From assembly GCA_029876055.1 (NCBI GenBank), contig CM056874.1:496001-560000 (forward strand): a stretch of 64,000 bases of DNA, written 5' to 3'. A program made the translations under genes and the position numbers. The stretch is from Madurella fahalii. Its lineage: Eukaryota > Ascomycota > Sordariomycetes > Sordariales. How positions within the stretch are numbered: the stretch's first letter is position 1; each line of letters starts with the position of its first letter. Positions 31,725-43,880 of this stretch are shown here, piece after piece. The notes beneath the pieces are model-generated. The model worked only from the letters and a program-made list of their open reading frames with translations, did no database searches and was not told where the DNA came from.

Positions 31725-32442
31725 TTTCGTCAGTGTTGTGAGACGGAATTCCCAGTCGTAAACGGATGAGAGGAAACGAGAGATGACAGAAAGCTGTTAC
31801 CGAGATGGAACCGCCTCCTTGTATGAGAATAAACACTTGAGGCGAGTAGCGGCTGTGAGGGATGCCGCGTTCTGCTGGAAAGCCGGAAAGCGGAGCACAA
31901 AAGGGATACTCGTGTGTAGAGATGTCTTTGGATTGGGCAGCAGCACAGGTTATCTATGCAGGGCTCGCTTGGCGCCTGCGGCATTGTCAATGTCCCCCGA
32001 GCACACGGCGAGAAGACCAGAAGAACAGAACCTCGGGCCCCGCTGCGAACCCCGAACCGTGTCTTGGAAGCGCTGATCGCCCTGGAACGCCGCCTCTCTC
32101 GGCACGCTCTGATCCGATGCAGTGGACCTTAACAGCGGGGCCGGCGGTGGCGAGCCCTAGGCGCTGGGGGCCAGTCCCAAGTCCTGGGCGAGTCTCAAGC
32201 AGCGCCCGGCCTTCGTGGAGGCGACCAGCATTCTGGCACATGTTGCTTGCTAACCCGCCGATATACGGTAACCAAGTTCGCACAATCCTATGGTTTTGAT
32301 CTCTAGATGGGGCTAAACCTTCCCTGGCTGCTCTGTTGGGCAGGGTACTTAACCCCGCCAAACCCCCAAAAATCTCATGGCGGGGTGTTATTTTCGCGAC
32401 AGAACCCAACTCCCAACTGCGACTGAACGCGACACAGCAATC
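31725..32442. promoter_or_regulatory. shared promoter region of HAD phosphatase and EIF1AD
   Basis: The 718 bp between two divergent start codons must hold both promoters and 5' untranslated regions. It is GC-rich near 32000-32250. I see no clear TATA box, and no regulatory motif can be assigned with confidence. Confidence 0.5.
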
Positions 32443-32932
32443 ATGGGCAAACCGATCCGCGCCCACGCGCAGGCGGCAGCACAAATGTCAATGACGCCTC
32501 CCGACGAGCTAACCGAATCCCAATTCATTGCCCGCGTTGTCAAGGCCGAGGGAAATAACATATGGACGTGCGAGCTGCCCAACAAGAAGCATATCCAGGT
32601 CGAACTTAACTCGCTCTTCCGCAATACTGTCTTTATCAGGCGAGGCGGTTATGTTCTGGTAGATCTGGCATCTGCAGACGAGCGCTCAAGAAGCGGCAGA
32701 GTGGTGGGCGAGATCATCAACGTCGTGCGCGAAGAAAGGGAGTGGCGGAAGCAACCCTACTGGTACACGTTCTCCGCCGCACCGCGCCTGTGCCCAGCTG
32801 GAGTATCGCGGCTGACAGCAACGTGACAGGCCGAAGAAATTCGTCAAAAACACGTACGGTGACGAGGAAGACGAAGACTCGACCGTGGGCAAGATGCCAC
32901 CAAGCGACTCCGAAGGGGAGGAGGAGCCCTGA
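32443..32932 (+). CDS. EIF1AD: EIF1AD-like S1/OB-fold protein
   Basis: Exons 32443-32762 and 32830-32932 (67-nt intron) give 140 aa. The protein has the eIF1A-type S1 OB fold: ESQFIARVVKAEGNNIWTCE, LPNKKHIQVELNSLFRNTVF, IRRGGYVLVDLA and VVGEIINVV. The C-terminus is very acidic (DEEDEDSTVG and EGEEEP), as in EIF1AD/Obelix proteins. Family knowledge places it as a conserved eukaryotic relative of eIF1A with nuclear/ribosomal association; the precise role is not settled. The downstream stop is only 36 bp from that of ALG3 on the other strand. Confidence 0.92.
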
Positions 32933-32968
32933 TCCGATCCTAACCTGATCCGGCGAGATGCTGCTCGA

Positions 32969-34379
32969 TCATCGTTTTGCCGCCTCGTCCTTCGACGCAT
33001 CCCTTCTCGGCTCCCACTCTTCTCGAGCTCCCCACCAGACAAGCGCCACCGTCGTGGCGAGGACGCCGACCACGAGGCCAGAGCTGGTGGGCGTGCTGGG
33101 ATACACGTTCCACGCCCATTCTTGGGTTGCCCAGAGGACATACTGAAGGACGGGGTGGATGCCGCTGCGCCAGAGGAGGAAGGGCGTAGACCAGGCCAAG
33201 TAGGAATAGAACTGGTAGTGGAGAGAGCGGGCAAAGAGGAGGCCGATAACATTAGCGGAGAGGATAGCCGTCGTGATATACCGAGGTGTGATATCCCGAG
33301 AGATTGTGTGCTGTTCTTTCTCTGTGAATGGTGACCGTCCTGACAAGAGTGGTGCGATCAGACGAGGCAGCGGTTTGCGCGCGGGCGTCAACCACCGAGT
33401 GATGAAGCCAGCCAGAACCGCGACATGCAGGCCCAGCAATGCGAGTGCGAAACCCTTGCTGAGGAACACCTCCTCTCCCACGAACCGCCAGTTGACCGTC
33501 CATTTGAAGAAGAATTGCCGAGACAGCTCGAATGCACGCCTGAGATATCCCCATGGGTTGGCAGCCAGGAAAGGTACGGCAATGAGGGCTTGCACCAGAC
33601 CCATCATGGCAGCAAGCTGCAAGCTTGTCGCAAACCCACTCCCCAGGAGCAAGACGATCCCGACAGCTGGTAAGACAAGCAGCAGCGACATCTTGATCCC
33701 CAGTCCCCAAGTATACAGGAGCGCACCGAGCCGCCAGGAGCGGCGTTGCAGGCAGAAGATAGCCAGCCAGAGGAACAGCACGGCGAAGCAGTCGTTGAAG
33801 CAGCGGAGGACAAAAATGCTATGCAGCCGTTTCGAGAGGATCAGGAGAGGGAACACGTACGGCGGTACCTATTCGAAAAGAGGTGTCAGCCGTGTCCGCA
33901 TTGCCGCTAGCCGGCGCGCGTCCCAAACCTTTGCTTGCCAGTAGCAGGCCATCACAACTGCCAGCGTCACCATATACAGCACGGCAAAGAGCTGTTGCGC
34001 CAAAAAGATATCCTTGCCCTCGTTCGTCAGGTGGTACAAGCCGGTGTAGGTGTAAACGTGGGCGGCGGGATAGACCAAGGGGCCGGTGCCGCCTCTGATC
34101 TTGGTGTAATCGCGCTCGCCCGATACGATTTGGGAGATCTGCTCCATGTAGGCAACCCAGTCGATTTCTGTGTCTATTGAGCTGCATGAGCTCAGGTTTG
34201 GACTGTAAGAGGTAACAGAGAAGCTTACAAGGGACCTTCCAGATGACCAAGACGCATAACAGCGCATCGGCCAGGAAAAGCGCCGGCGGGACGAGCTTGG
34301 AGAGTGCATGGCGTCCGGTTGCAGCGTCCAGCGCAAACCGGACCGCTTGCACATGGATTGGCGGGTTGTTGCCGGCCAT
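32969..34379 (-). CDS. ALG3: ALG3 dolichyl-P-Man alpha-1,3-mannosyltransferase
   Basis: Exons 34379-34229, 34173-33929 and 33868-32969 give 431 aa; introns are 55 and 60 nt. The enzyme adds the first dolichol-phosphate-mannose-derived mannose to Man5GlcNAc2-PP-dolichol on the lumenal side of the ER. Diagnostic ALG3 segments are YTEIDWVAYMEQISQ, RDYTKIRGGTGPLVYPAAHV (with the acidic/arginine loop), VPPYVFPLLILSKRLHSIFV with LRCFNDC, and FARSLHYQFYSYLAWSTPFL. Ten or more hydrophobic segments span the length. An in-frame TAG at 33871-33869 would separate exons 2 and 3 and is removed by the 60-nt intron. The C-terminus ends in a charged tail (DASKDEAAKR), which could serve as ER retrieval signal. 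Confidence 0.95.
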
Positions 34380-34587
34380 GGTTGGAGTGGCTAGCGGCTG
34401 GGAGAGTCGCGATGAGGACGCGTTTCAGTTTGGTTCATTACCTTACCTTAATTGAGCTTTGGAGCTCAGCACTTGGCAGGTGACGACAGGTGGTGGATCC
34501 GACCCTCTTTTACCCTGGCAAGCCCGCCACGGCTCAAGGTTTTGGGCAGTGCTGAGGTGTAAAACAACATCTCTTCTCTTTCTCCGT

Positions 34588-35845
34588 CTATAGCTTGGAG
34601 GTGCGCTTCTCCTTGCCGACAATCTCGTCAACCAATTCCACTACGCGCTCAGCACACCCGTAGCTCCCCTGGTACCCCCAGCCAGCGTGGCCGTAGTTGT
34701 GCACCACCCACGTTCCATCGATCAGCTCCTTCTCAACCCGCACGCCGCCCTTCCGTAGGGGACGCAGTCCCACTCCATGACGGATGATGCTCAATGCTTC
34801 AATCCCTTTGCCGCCCGTCAGCTCCGGATGCGCTTCCACTGCCCGCTTCATTATTCGCACGGCAATGTTCGGGTCCGGGTTCGGATCCCAGTTGTCCTTC
34901 ATGTAGGTGCCGCCCAACACGGTCCCGCCGCCAAGCGCCCTCTGCATCACGTACATGATCTCGTCACTGCCGTCATCGCACCCGCTTGTGGTTGGCATGA
35001 TGGACTTGGCATCATTCCGCACAAGCACAGTCTGCCCCCGTGCCGGATACACGTCCTTATCCATCACCCCGCCCAGCCTGCAAGCCAGCAGCCCCGAGGC
35101 ATTGATGATGATGTCGGCTCTCTGGCCCGTGTGGCTCATGCCAGCGGCCTCGGAAATGTGTTTGAGCACCACCCGCTTGAACTGCACACCGAGCTTGGCA
35201 CACTGCCCGACCAGCCAGGGGAGGTAGATGGCCGTGTTTATGCATACCGAGGTAAACTCGCACCCAGAGTGAATGCCCGGCGGTAGCTCGCTGGCTGGTA
35301 TTTCGCGGAAGTTATCCATGACTTCCTTGTACCACGGGTCCAACTCGAAAAGCCCGTCCGAGAGGGCTGCCTTGAGCCCCGCTGCTACATCCTTTTCACG
35401 GCGGAGGACCCGAGCGGCTGGCGAAGTTAGGGCGGAACAGGCTCGACGGCGAGGGAGGGGGTTGACTACGAACTCTGGATATGGAGACCAGCTTCTGGCA
35501 CCTCGGCCACGAGCCGTCTCAGCTCGGGCCAAGTCCGCCTTTCCCAGCGGCTATCTTTGTCGATGGACATCCTGCAGTGCGAGGTGAGCCGAAGGCGGTC
35601 CAATTGACCCTGGCGCCGTCACTTACGGCAGAACATTTGCCCCGGCCCACGGCGACGTGTACTCGATGTCGTAGTCGCCCGGCATGTGCTTTGCAACCAC
35701 CGTGACGACATTTTCCTTCCGCTTGGCCAGCATGAGCGCGCAAGTGAGGCCGCTCACGCCGGCGCTGCCTTTCATTAGCGCACTTCTTCTTCTACCGTCG
35801 TGGCGCCGGTATCGGGACTTACCCGAGGACAACAATGATGGGCAT
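34588..35845 (-). CDS. D-amino-acid oxidase, peroxisomal
   Basis: Exons 35845-35823, 35764-35627, 35571-35474 and 35417-34588 give 362 aa, the usual family length. Introns are 58, 55 and 56 nt. The N-terminus has the FAD dinucleotide motif VVLGAGVSGLTCALML directly after the start, then WAGANVLPMS and WERRTWPELRRL. The active-site/FAD region near the C-terminus has RHGVGLRPLRKGGV (substrate-carboxylate Arg) and HNYGHAGWGYQGSYG. The last residues are TSKL, i.e. a PTS1 peroxisome-import signal. The enzyme oxidises D-amino acids to 2-oxo acids, ammonia and H2O2. Short first exon (23 nt) encodes only the first strand. No cluster partner is apparent. Confidence 0.94.
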
Positions 35846-36604
35846 GTTAGGTAATGAAATAAGCTTCTTTGACTAGGTAATTAGTATCCAAAGATTCCAA
35901 AACCGCTCGGTTAAAACACCGGACGCCGTAATGCCCTTCAATTCGCAAATTGGAGGCTCTGAACCAGAGATGGTGACACAATTCTTGAATGTGGCATGAT
36001 CCCCGCCCTCCAGTGTCTCCGAAGGGGTACTAGAGCTGAGAACGGTACTACTGTAGCAATTTTAGGGTGTGTGGCGCCCTGCACTCACCACAGCCCCACG
36101 AGCCACGATAACGGATCGTCTCCGCCTCCCCGCCCCGAAAGCGGGACATCCCCCTTTCCTGCATACCTTCCGTCAGTCCCATAGATTGATACGCTTCGCT
36201 CAAGATAGTAGTCAAGTATTCACCTTTGGAATTAAAAACCTGAGAAAGTCCGTCCGAGCTAGATGCCTCGTTTGCTCACCCGGTCTTAACTGGTCTCACT
36301 ACGCACAATAGACAGCCCTGACGCCGCGCGTAATGTTGAACTGACACTGAACATAGAGATTGAAACAAGGCCTCACGAGCATAGTCGCCATTGGTAGGTC
36401 CGCAGCGATCCGCTTCTCAAGACATCCGTCAACCGCTCACAGTCACAGGATCCAGCCGCAACACTGGTGTTAATTAGTGTACTCTGACCGGAAATTAACA
36501 ATGAGTCTATTCTGCTGTCTAAATGGCTCAGCTACTAGTAGCTTCAACCCCCCACGGTTGCAGTTAAGTATGCTCCTTGGTGTACTGATCAGCACTTTAG
36601 GCGG
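35846..36604. other. intergenic
   Basis: No gene, RNA or repeat recognised. It includes the DAAO promoter and the end of the carboxylesterase transcription unit. Confidence 0.45.
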
Positions 36605-38362
36605 CTAGCATCCCGAATCGTACAATGTCCCCATGGCAAGATTCGGCCCAGTCCGATTCTCATAGCCGATACGGACGAGAGTTTTCCTGTCGGGCACGTA
36701 GCGTGGCCAGCCTCCCCGGTATCTCAGCAGCCCGCGGACGGGATCTTTCGCGAACGCCGCCCACGCTCCCCGCATGTATCGTCCAATAGCATCCTGCTGA
36801 CGAGTGTTGGGTATCGTGCTCTGGTCGGTTGTGCCAAACAGGAGCTCCACCTCTGAGTAGTGGTAGGCGCCGCTGGGCGGGCGAGTCGAGATTATCGTGT
36901 TGGGGAACACGCCGTGCCAGCGGTACCGCCAGGTGGGGTTCCCGTCCCGTACCGACGCCGACGCCCGGGCGGCCGCCGGGCAGTTGAATGTCCGCTGGTT
37001 TTCCAGCTCCCAGAACTCATCGGTGAGCCCCCGATCCACAAAGAGGCGGAACAAGCCCGTCTCGTTGTCGGTGATTCCGATCATCATCGGGACTCTAGCC
37101 GCCGACCGGTTGGCATCGCTGGCAAAAACAATCTCGTTGTCGATCGTGGGGGAATACGGCATCGGGTACGGGCTATCGACGGTATTTGTGAGAGTGCGAA
37201 TGATGTCCTCGGCCGGCAACTGCACCATGCAGTCGTACACTTCCTGCGCTGGGGTATTTGCGTCTCCACAGCCCGATGCCGCCGAGGCGTTGAACCAAAA
37301 CTCGCTCGCGATCTCCCTTGTGCGCACAGCCCCAATGCCTCTTGCAGTGCCAGACATGGGGATGAGACCGTATACGATGGGATCATGCGGCCATGCGTAA
37401 GAGTAGTCATCGACCGATGCGCCGCCGGCCGACTCCCCAAAGAGCGTGATTCGGGAAGGATCGCCTCCAAACGAGGCAATATTGTCGCGCACCCATTCGA
37501 TCGCCATGCGCTGGTCAAGCAGCCCTGGGTTCTGGGCGCCTAGCGGGTTGCCGGGGAAGCCGAAGATAGTGACACGGTAGCTGGGAGGACATGCTGCGTC
37601 AGTCATATCCGTAGACGGCATCGACCTTTAACTTTAGTACTTACTTGATCGTCACCAAGACAACGTCTTCCTGGTCGGCAAAGAATTGGCCATTGTACGC
37701 CGGGATAGCTGAACTTCCTACGTAGCGTGGAAATTGCGTTAGATGCACCTCTTTAAAGTGGGAGATCATGGAGGCATCATTTGCCCCTGGAGAGGACAAT
37801 GTAATTACCTGAGACAAAAGTCCCCCCGTGAATGTAAACCATGACCGCCTTTTTTCTCTCGCCAGACTGCGGTTTTGTCCAGATGTTCAGCGTGAGACAA
37901 TCCTCGCTGACTCTGATACCGGGGTCGGTAATGGAAGCCAGCAGTCTGAGGCCCGTATCGGTGATTCCGTATTCTTCCACAAGGCTTGGAGGGAACTCGG
38001 CATCGTAGGCGCTGGTGTTGGAAGGCATACACGCGGGACCCTTGCAGTTGTCAGATAAATGCACAATAAATAAACCCGAAGCTACCGATAGAAAGACTTC
38101 AACGTACGAAGCTGTCCCCGCTGATTCTTTGGGTACCGTTATACCGAACTGGAGGTTGAAACCGGAGTCGTCCCACCGGCGGCTGGGCATATGGAATTCC
38201 GAGGTACTCAGACACTTGTGAGGCCACAGATGCAGCATGCCCATCCACGGGGCCGCTCGTTGTATGCACCGTCTGGCCCACAATCCATTTCCCAGGCCGA
38301 CGCACGGAGGCCGCAGCAAATGGAATGGCCGCCAGTACCGTAACAACCGCGAGAGGTTTCAT
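36605..38362 (-). CDS. secreted type-B carboxylesterase/lipase
   Basis: Exons 38362-38108, 38040-37809, 37717-37645 and 37580-36605 give 511 aa; introns are 67, 91 and 64 nt. Residues 1-19 (MKPLAVVTVLAAIPFAAAS) form a signal peptide. Type-B landmarks follow: EYLGIPYAQPPVGRLRFQPP, the SEDCLTLNIW signature, oxyanion-hole HGGTF, and the nucleophile GESAGG. The late histidine region is GAYHYSEVELLFG, where the catalytic His of this family sits. Several NxT/S sequons are present. Expected to be an extracellular esterase acting on lipid or plant-derived esters; the substrate is not predictable. Orientation is opposite to the next gene, CAX. Confidence 0.92.
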
Positions 38363-39413
38363 TTTGGAAGAGGACCAACGAGTACTTAGGAGTCGAGGCA
38401 CCTGCACGGCACGAGATTCAGGAAAGCCGAAAGATGTCAGAGCCGAGTGCAAACCACAAAGCAATCTCCCTTCCCCATGGGAGCGTTGCCCATTTATACC
38501 GTTCTGTCAGTACTATTGATGCATTCCTCATTCTTTCTTAGTTCTGTAATATCGCAGGTCTCCATCACAAGCTGTGGGTCAAGAGGTCTACGCCTCATGC
38601 TCAATTGACGTCCCTGGATCGGATTAAATCCGAGCCATCGCAATACTGGTGGAACCTCCAGTGGTAGGATAGGCTATGGCGAATGTGCGCTAAGACACGT
38701 AGAGTGCCCTGGCGCGTATGGGTTTGCGTCGTTATCTCGTATGCATCGTATTTCGGTAACCGCGGGTTGCTTCGCGAGGTGTCAGACGGCGGGAACATAG
38801 CCCGCGACACGCGTCCCTGTCAGTTTGGCTCGGATCGATTGCCAAACACCCTCTTGCTAACACACTAGCGACGTTATTACCTACCTTACCCTGTGCAGCA
38901 TGAGAAAGGCAACTCCATCCCAGGACAAAGACCGGAATCCGCTCGGGGAGACCTGAAAATGTACTAACAGACATCTCCCGGTATGGAGTCATGGATGCAA
39001 CTACGACTTTAGTTATGCATCGCCTTGCATCGTTAATATAATTATTATCAATTATTCTTTATGCATGGTTTTCCCTCCAGGTGTCTCGTTCCTTCGACTG
39101 CTGTATACAAATAGAAGAACAATTCATTAATGTAATTAACAGAGCTCCCGTCTTCTTCCTTGTAATGAGGATGGTATCTCCGTATCGGGGGAAACGCTTC
39201 AGCTCCGAACGGTAAAGATCGGCCGCTGAGTTCGTCCAATTACGGTCATGATAAAGACTAGTCGCTACGTAATTCCTGCTTCGGCCCTCCAATTGTCATG
39301 AATGAGCGGTCTCGTGACCCTTTAGTGCTTCAATGCTTCCCCGCCCATTGACGTAGATAGCTTCCAGCATCTCACAACTCTTTCCGGCATCACATCTCGC
39401 AACGGGACTCAAG
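38363..39413. other. intergenic between divergent genes
   Basis: 1.05 kb separating the start codons of the carboxylesterase (minus) and the Ca2+/H+ exchanger (plus). It must contain both promoters. No gene or motif could be assigned. Confidence 0.45.
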
Positions 39414-40960
39414 ATGTCGGACCGGCAGCATCAAGACGGTGGCGAGTCTGCGCCACTACTCCCATCTCCCTCCCACGAGGGCGAGAGCGGCCGGAGCGGC
39501 TTCCACCCGCGTCACTTTCTCTACGTGCTCTGGCGCAGTTCCAGCCAAGTCTCCATGCTGGCCAATATCCTCTGGCCTTTTGTCCCGGCCGCTATTATCC
39601 TGCATTTTGTCGCAGACGCTCCGTCATGGACCTTTGCTACGAGCTACATCGGCATGGTTCCCTCGGCGAACCTCCTGGGCTTTGCGGGCCAAGAATTCGC
39701 CCGGAAGATGCCAAAGGTCGCCGGCATCCTCATTGAGACGACGTTTGGGTCCATCGTGGAGATCATTCTCTTTGTCGTGCTCATTGCGAAGCACAACCCG
39801 GAAGCGTCAAAGGGGAGCTCCGACGAGGGGAACCTCGTCCCCGTGATTCAGGCAGCCATTCTCGGGTCGATATTGACGAACCTCCTTCTTTGTTTAGGAT
39901 TGTGCTTCTTCGTTGGTGGCATCCGGCATACGAGACAGAAGTTCCACGCCATCGTCTCCGAGGTTGGCAACGGTCTGCTGCTTGTAGCTGCTTTTGGGCT
40001 TCTCATCCCCAGCGCTTTCTACTCGGCCCTGAAATCCGAGGCGGTGGTCGAGCTTGGGCTCAGGGTACTCAAACACGACGAGTTCACCCGGGGCAAGCTG
40101 CAGGACGATATCCTCCAGATCAGCAGAGCCACTTCAATCGCGCTCATCGTGGCCTTTTTGCTATATATATGGTACTGCGCCAGCAGCCAACACAGCATCT
40201 TTGACGAGGTGATCGAGAGGGATGAGCACCGCGATGCCGATCGCGAGCAGGACCTGGAGAAGCCCAAGTTTACCATGACCGAAACCGTCATAGCGCTGAT
40301 ACTTTCTCTCGCCTGCGTGACGCTGCTTCTGGTTTTCCTTGTCGAGGAGATCGAACACGTTGTCAAGAGCGGGGTGCCTGATCAATTCTTGGGTCTGATT
40401 CTTCTCCCGCTTGTCGAGAAGGCCGCCGAGCATCTGACTGCCATTGACGAATCCTGGGGTGAGTATACGGACGCTTACCGACTTTATCAACATGGGGCTC
40501 TTGGTTGACAACCTTCACAGATGGCATGATAAACGTTGCACTTTACCACTGCTTAGGGCCCTCTATCCAAACAGCTCTCTTTAACGGGCCGCTAGTACTG
40601 ATCGTCGCCTGGATTATGGGGAAACCCATGGACCTTAATTTTGAGATCTTCCATGTCGGACTGTTAGTTCTCTCAATCCTGGTCGTGGGCAATTTTCTCC
40701 GAGACGGCGAGTCGAACTGGCTCGAAGGAGCACTCCTCGTGGTATGTATCTGGTGGCCTCGAGTACCGCGTGGGCGCGAGTCCGGGATGCCACGCTGACC
40801 GCTAGAAACGCAGGTTGTCTATGTCATCATCGCCATCGCATGTTGGTACTACCCTGACCCCGACGTTGCAACCTCCAACGGCTCGATGGTAAATGTTACC
40901 ATGAGTATCGAGACGCTCGAGAAGCTGCAACAACTGCTCCAGACCGGACTGAGGCAGTAA
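39414..40960 (+). CDS. Ca2+/H+ exchanger (CAX family)
   Basis: Exons 39414-40458, 40521-40741 and 40814-40960 give 470 aa; introns are 62 and 72 nt. The N-terminal 45 residues are hydrophilic, followed by about eleven membrane segments. CAX repeat 1 is recognised in AGILIETTFGSIVEIILFVV, and repeat 2 in LILLPLVEKAAEHLTAI. An acidic cytosolic loop (ERDEHRDADREQDLEKP) separates the halves. The exchanger would move Ca2+ into vacuole (or other acidic store) against H+. The canonical GN of the second filter (GNAAEH in yeast Vcx1-like proteins) is EK here and the first repeat has GS in place of GN. The protein therefore belongs to a diverged CAX branch whose ion selectivity may differ. Confidence 0.88.
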
Positions 40961-41216
40961 TGTTGTGAAAGGTACAAGTCCTGTGTCAACTCGCCTGTTA
41001 CTAGGGTCTCGGATTCTCAGATCACCTTCCTCCTGCCCGCTCAAAGTTCGTGAATGATGTATTCGAGCGTTGCTTGAAATGTTGGGTACTCTCAGTACTA
41101 GGAAATTATGTACTCGGGCCGGAGCGTAGACAAGTATGTCCAAGAAAGATAATAGAGAAATATGTACAAGGTGTCAATATGTCGTCCAGCGTATGGCCTT
41201 TCAACCGTCCCCAGCT

Positions 41217-42494
41217 TTAGCAAGATGTCGTAAAGCCCGTCACCTTACAGAAAGTGCCGTCCGGCCCCGACCCAATCTTCGACGGTTCATCTCCATCGTT
41301 GTTCCCGGTAAAGCGGTCGCAGATCTTGTTCTTGTCCTGGCAGCTGTTGGAGATGGTGCAGGTATCGCCATAGTTGGTGTTGATTCCGCAAAGAACGCCA
41401 CCGTCGACAGCGACGGCATTGTCAATGACAACGTGGCGAGCGCCGCCATTGTTGGAGCAGTTGCCGCAGCTGCGAACCAGCTTTCCGTAATCGCTAGCGT
41501 AGAAGTCCTTGATGTTAACGGTTCCGAAACCGTTGAACTGGATGACCTTGTCGTCGGCATGGAAAGCTCCGCCGCCAATCACATGGGAGGTTCCGCTGGA
41601 CTGCTTGAGCGTGCTATTCGATAGAGTTAGCGGCGGGCAGGAACCCCGACATCCCAAAGTGAAGACAACATACAGGGCATCTTCACAGACATCCTCCCAC
41701 CAGACGTTAACGAGCGTGCTATTGAAGATCGTCAACTGGGTACTCATGATGCTCGCCGATTATTTCAAGGGACCCAAGACGGTGCAAACGTACCATGTGC
41801 CCTTGCAGTGAACTCCCTCGGCTTGGTTGGGACCAATAATGACCTAGGGAATCTCACAGTTAGTGTTCTCCTGGTACATTGGAGAATCTAGGATTCAGAT
41901 TGCGTACGTTTGACAGCATGGCGCCATCCTCGAGCACAAACATCGCATCTTCCTCTCCGGTCTCTGACTGGCCTTGGCAGACCTTGGCTGGGTTACGTTA
42001 GTCTTTCTGCTTCTCCCGCGGAGAGGAAAGCATGGTTCAGACGCACGTGAACGGTCGTACTTGTTCATGCCACCATCGAATGGCTGCCCGGCGCGGACAG
42101 TAATTGGGGCCGAGGTGGAAACAGCACCGGAGCTCTTGGGAAATGTGGTGGTAACGCCAGAGGGCGCAGTAGTACGTGTGAGCCTGGCGGTAGTGCTGGT
42201 CACCAGAGTGGTGGCTTCGGTCGTTGTGGGCTTTGCAGTCGCAGACGCAGTCGGAGACGCCTCGTCAGTGAAGTAGCAAGAGCACTCCTTAGAAATCATG
42301 CTGGGCTTGTTCTGGCAGTTGGAAGCCCATGAAGGAAGCCCAGTGGTGGCCGTCACTTTGCTCTGGGTGAAAGTAGCGCAAAAAGGCGAGGCCGTGGCCG
42401 CGTTGGCGCTCATGAAACTAGCGCAAGCATTGCTCTCAGGGTTCAGGCAACCCAGGACGGCCGGGAGAAAGGCAAGGAAGGCGTAGTGATGCAT
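41217..42494 (-). CDS. pectate lyase PL3 with an N-terminal cysteine-rich module
   Basis: Exons 42494-42047, 41987-41908, 41843-41794, 41718-41674 and 41613-41217 give 339 aa; introns are 59, 64, 75 and 60 nt. The catalytic part (from about residue 140) has PL3 family landmarks: FDGGMNKYDRS, MFVLEDGAMLSNVIIG, GVHCKGTCTLVNVWWEDVCE, HVIGGGAFHADDKVIQFNG and RHVVIDNAVAV. It cleaves de-esterified pectin by Ca2+-dependent beta-elimination outside the cell. Before it comes a signal peptide, a ~65-residue module with six or so cysteines (CLNPESNACASF, ASPFCATFT, ASNCQNKP, KECSCYF) and a Thr/Ser/Pro-rich, probably O-glycosylated linker. Most PL3 enzymes lack this front part. The first donor site is ambiguous between GTTCAC and GTGCGT; I chose the stronger GTGCGT. 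Confidence 0.88.
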
Positions 42495-43880
42495 TTCGGG
42501 GCAAATAAGCTCAAGGAGCTAGTAGAGTTAGACAAAAACACCGCGTAAGCTTAAATATTGAATGGAAAAGAATGGACCAAGGCAGTTGGAACCGAAAAGA
42601 TCTGGTTCGACTAGAGGGCTTTGAAAATGCATCTCCGAGTCCCCTTTTTTATGGACACATTCAAAACCCCTCGAGAAATGTGTAACAGCTAACAACATGT
42701 TTTCGGATGTCAAACGGATCCACCTGCTGTTTGTTTCTGCGTGCATGGCTTTCTGGAAGGGTGTGGACGATCTTTCAGTCCACCATTTCTCCACCACTCT
42801 GCACATCTCCGATGTTTTGGAATATAGAATCAAGCGCGCTAAACAGGTGGGAGGGTGATCCCAAGAACACCCACCCAGTCCCCCAAGATACCACTGTGTA
42901 TGTTGAGTATCATCAGCTGGTCGACAAGTCTCGTTCCCCTTTTTTGGCATCACGAATGGAGTGCTCGGTGATGTGTGGGGCGAGTTCTCCCTGCCAAGCC
43001 ACGAATTTGCGACGGCCGCTTTAAAATGCCACCAATTAGATGCAGTGACATGCTCCAGAAGGAGTTGGGCCGGAGTGAGAGTCGTCCTGGGTTCTCCCCA
43101 AACAGGTAGATCTCTGTTTCGTCACCTGTAACTGATAGCAAGATTCTCCCTTATGGGATTAGTATAGACCCGTGAAGGGCCCTTTCAATTTCCGGCGTCG
43201 CCTAGCTCAGCTCATGGCATCAAGGCTCTCTCGGATCTCAATTGACAAGGCCCGGAGGCGAGGTTTCCGTTGCCGCATACATGGGCATCCCCGGGCCATC
43301 AGCGCGCAGCTTGCAGCCCTCCACGATCGAATCGGGCTAGTATTGCTGTATGTTCAGATCTGGAATGATGGGTTCACATAATCCCGTCCAAGTCTACAAT
43401 AGAATCTAGAATATGTTTCCTTTCTTTCAAGGCGGTGAGGGTCGGGTTTCAGCCATGGAAGCGGGCACTTACATGCGCCTACCAGACCTACTGTACACTT
43501 CGCCGACACGTATGGAGTCGTAGGACCGCCGGCGGGCAAGATTGGAGTCGGGGAGCCTGATAAGCCTCACCGCCGAGATTATAACCTAGGAGGGCCTTTA
43601 TTTCCCGGTCATGGGGATAACTTCGTGTGCTTAGGGCGCTGTCTTCCAGAGCCTGTCTGCCCGCCACAAACGCCACTAAAATTACCTTTTTCCTGGCGTT
43701 GGACCCCAACGTGGTCACATGACTTCGCGGCTAGGGGCCCGTCAAACCAACCGCTCTCCAATCCTATCTGAGGTGGGTACGTACCGACGCTCTGTATGCG
43801 GACCTGAGTCACCAAACGCCAGGACAAGATCTGTTTCTTCGTGGATTATCCGCAGCCGTCCTGCGCATACGACTACAAAA
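42495..43880. other. 1.4-kb intergenic region
   Basis: Lies between divergent PL3 and APH genes. Only short frames without recognisable domains are present. It should hold both promoters. Confidence 0.45.

Noticed and set aside
33869..33871. Nonsense codon in ALG3
   Set aside because: It is the acceptor end (AATAG) of a 60-nt intron; the exons on both sides join as WQAK-VPPYVF, as the family requires.
36860..37543. 227-codon plus-strand frame
   Set aside because: Antisense to the carboxylesterase catalytic exon, without a family of its own.
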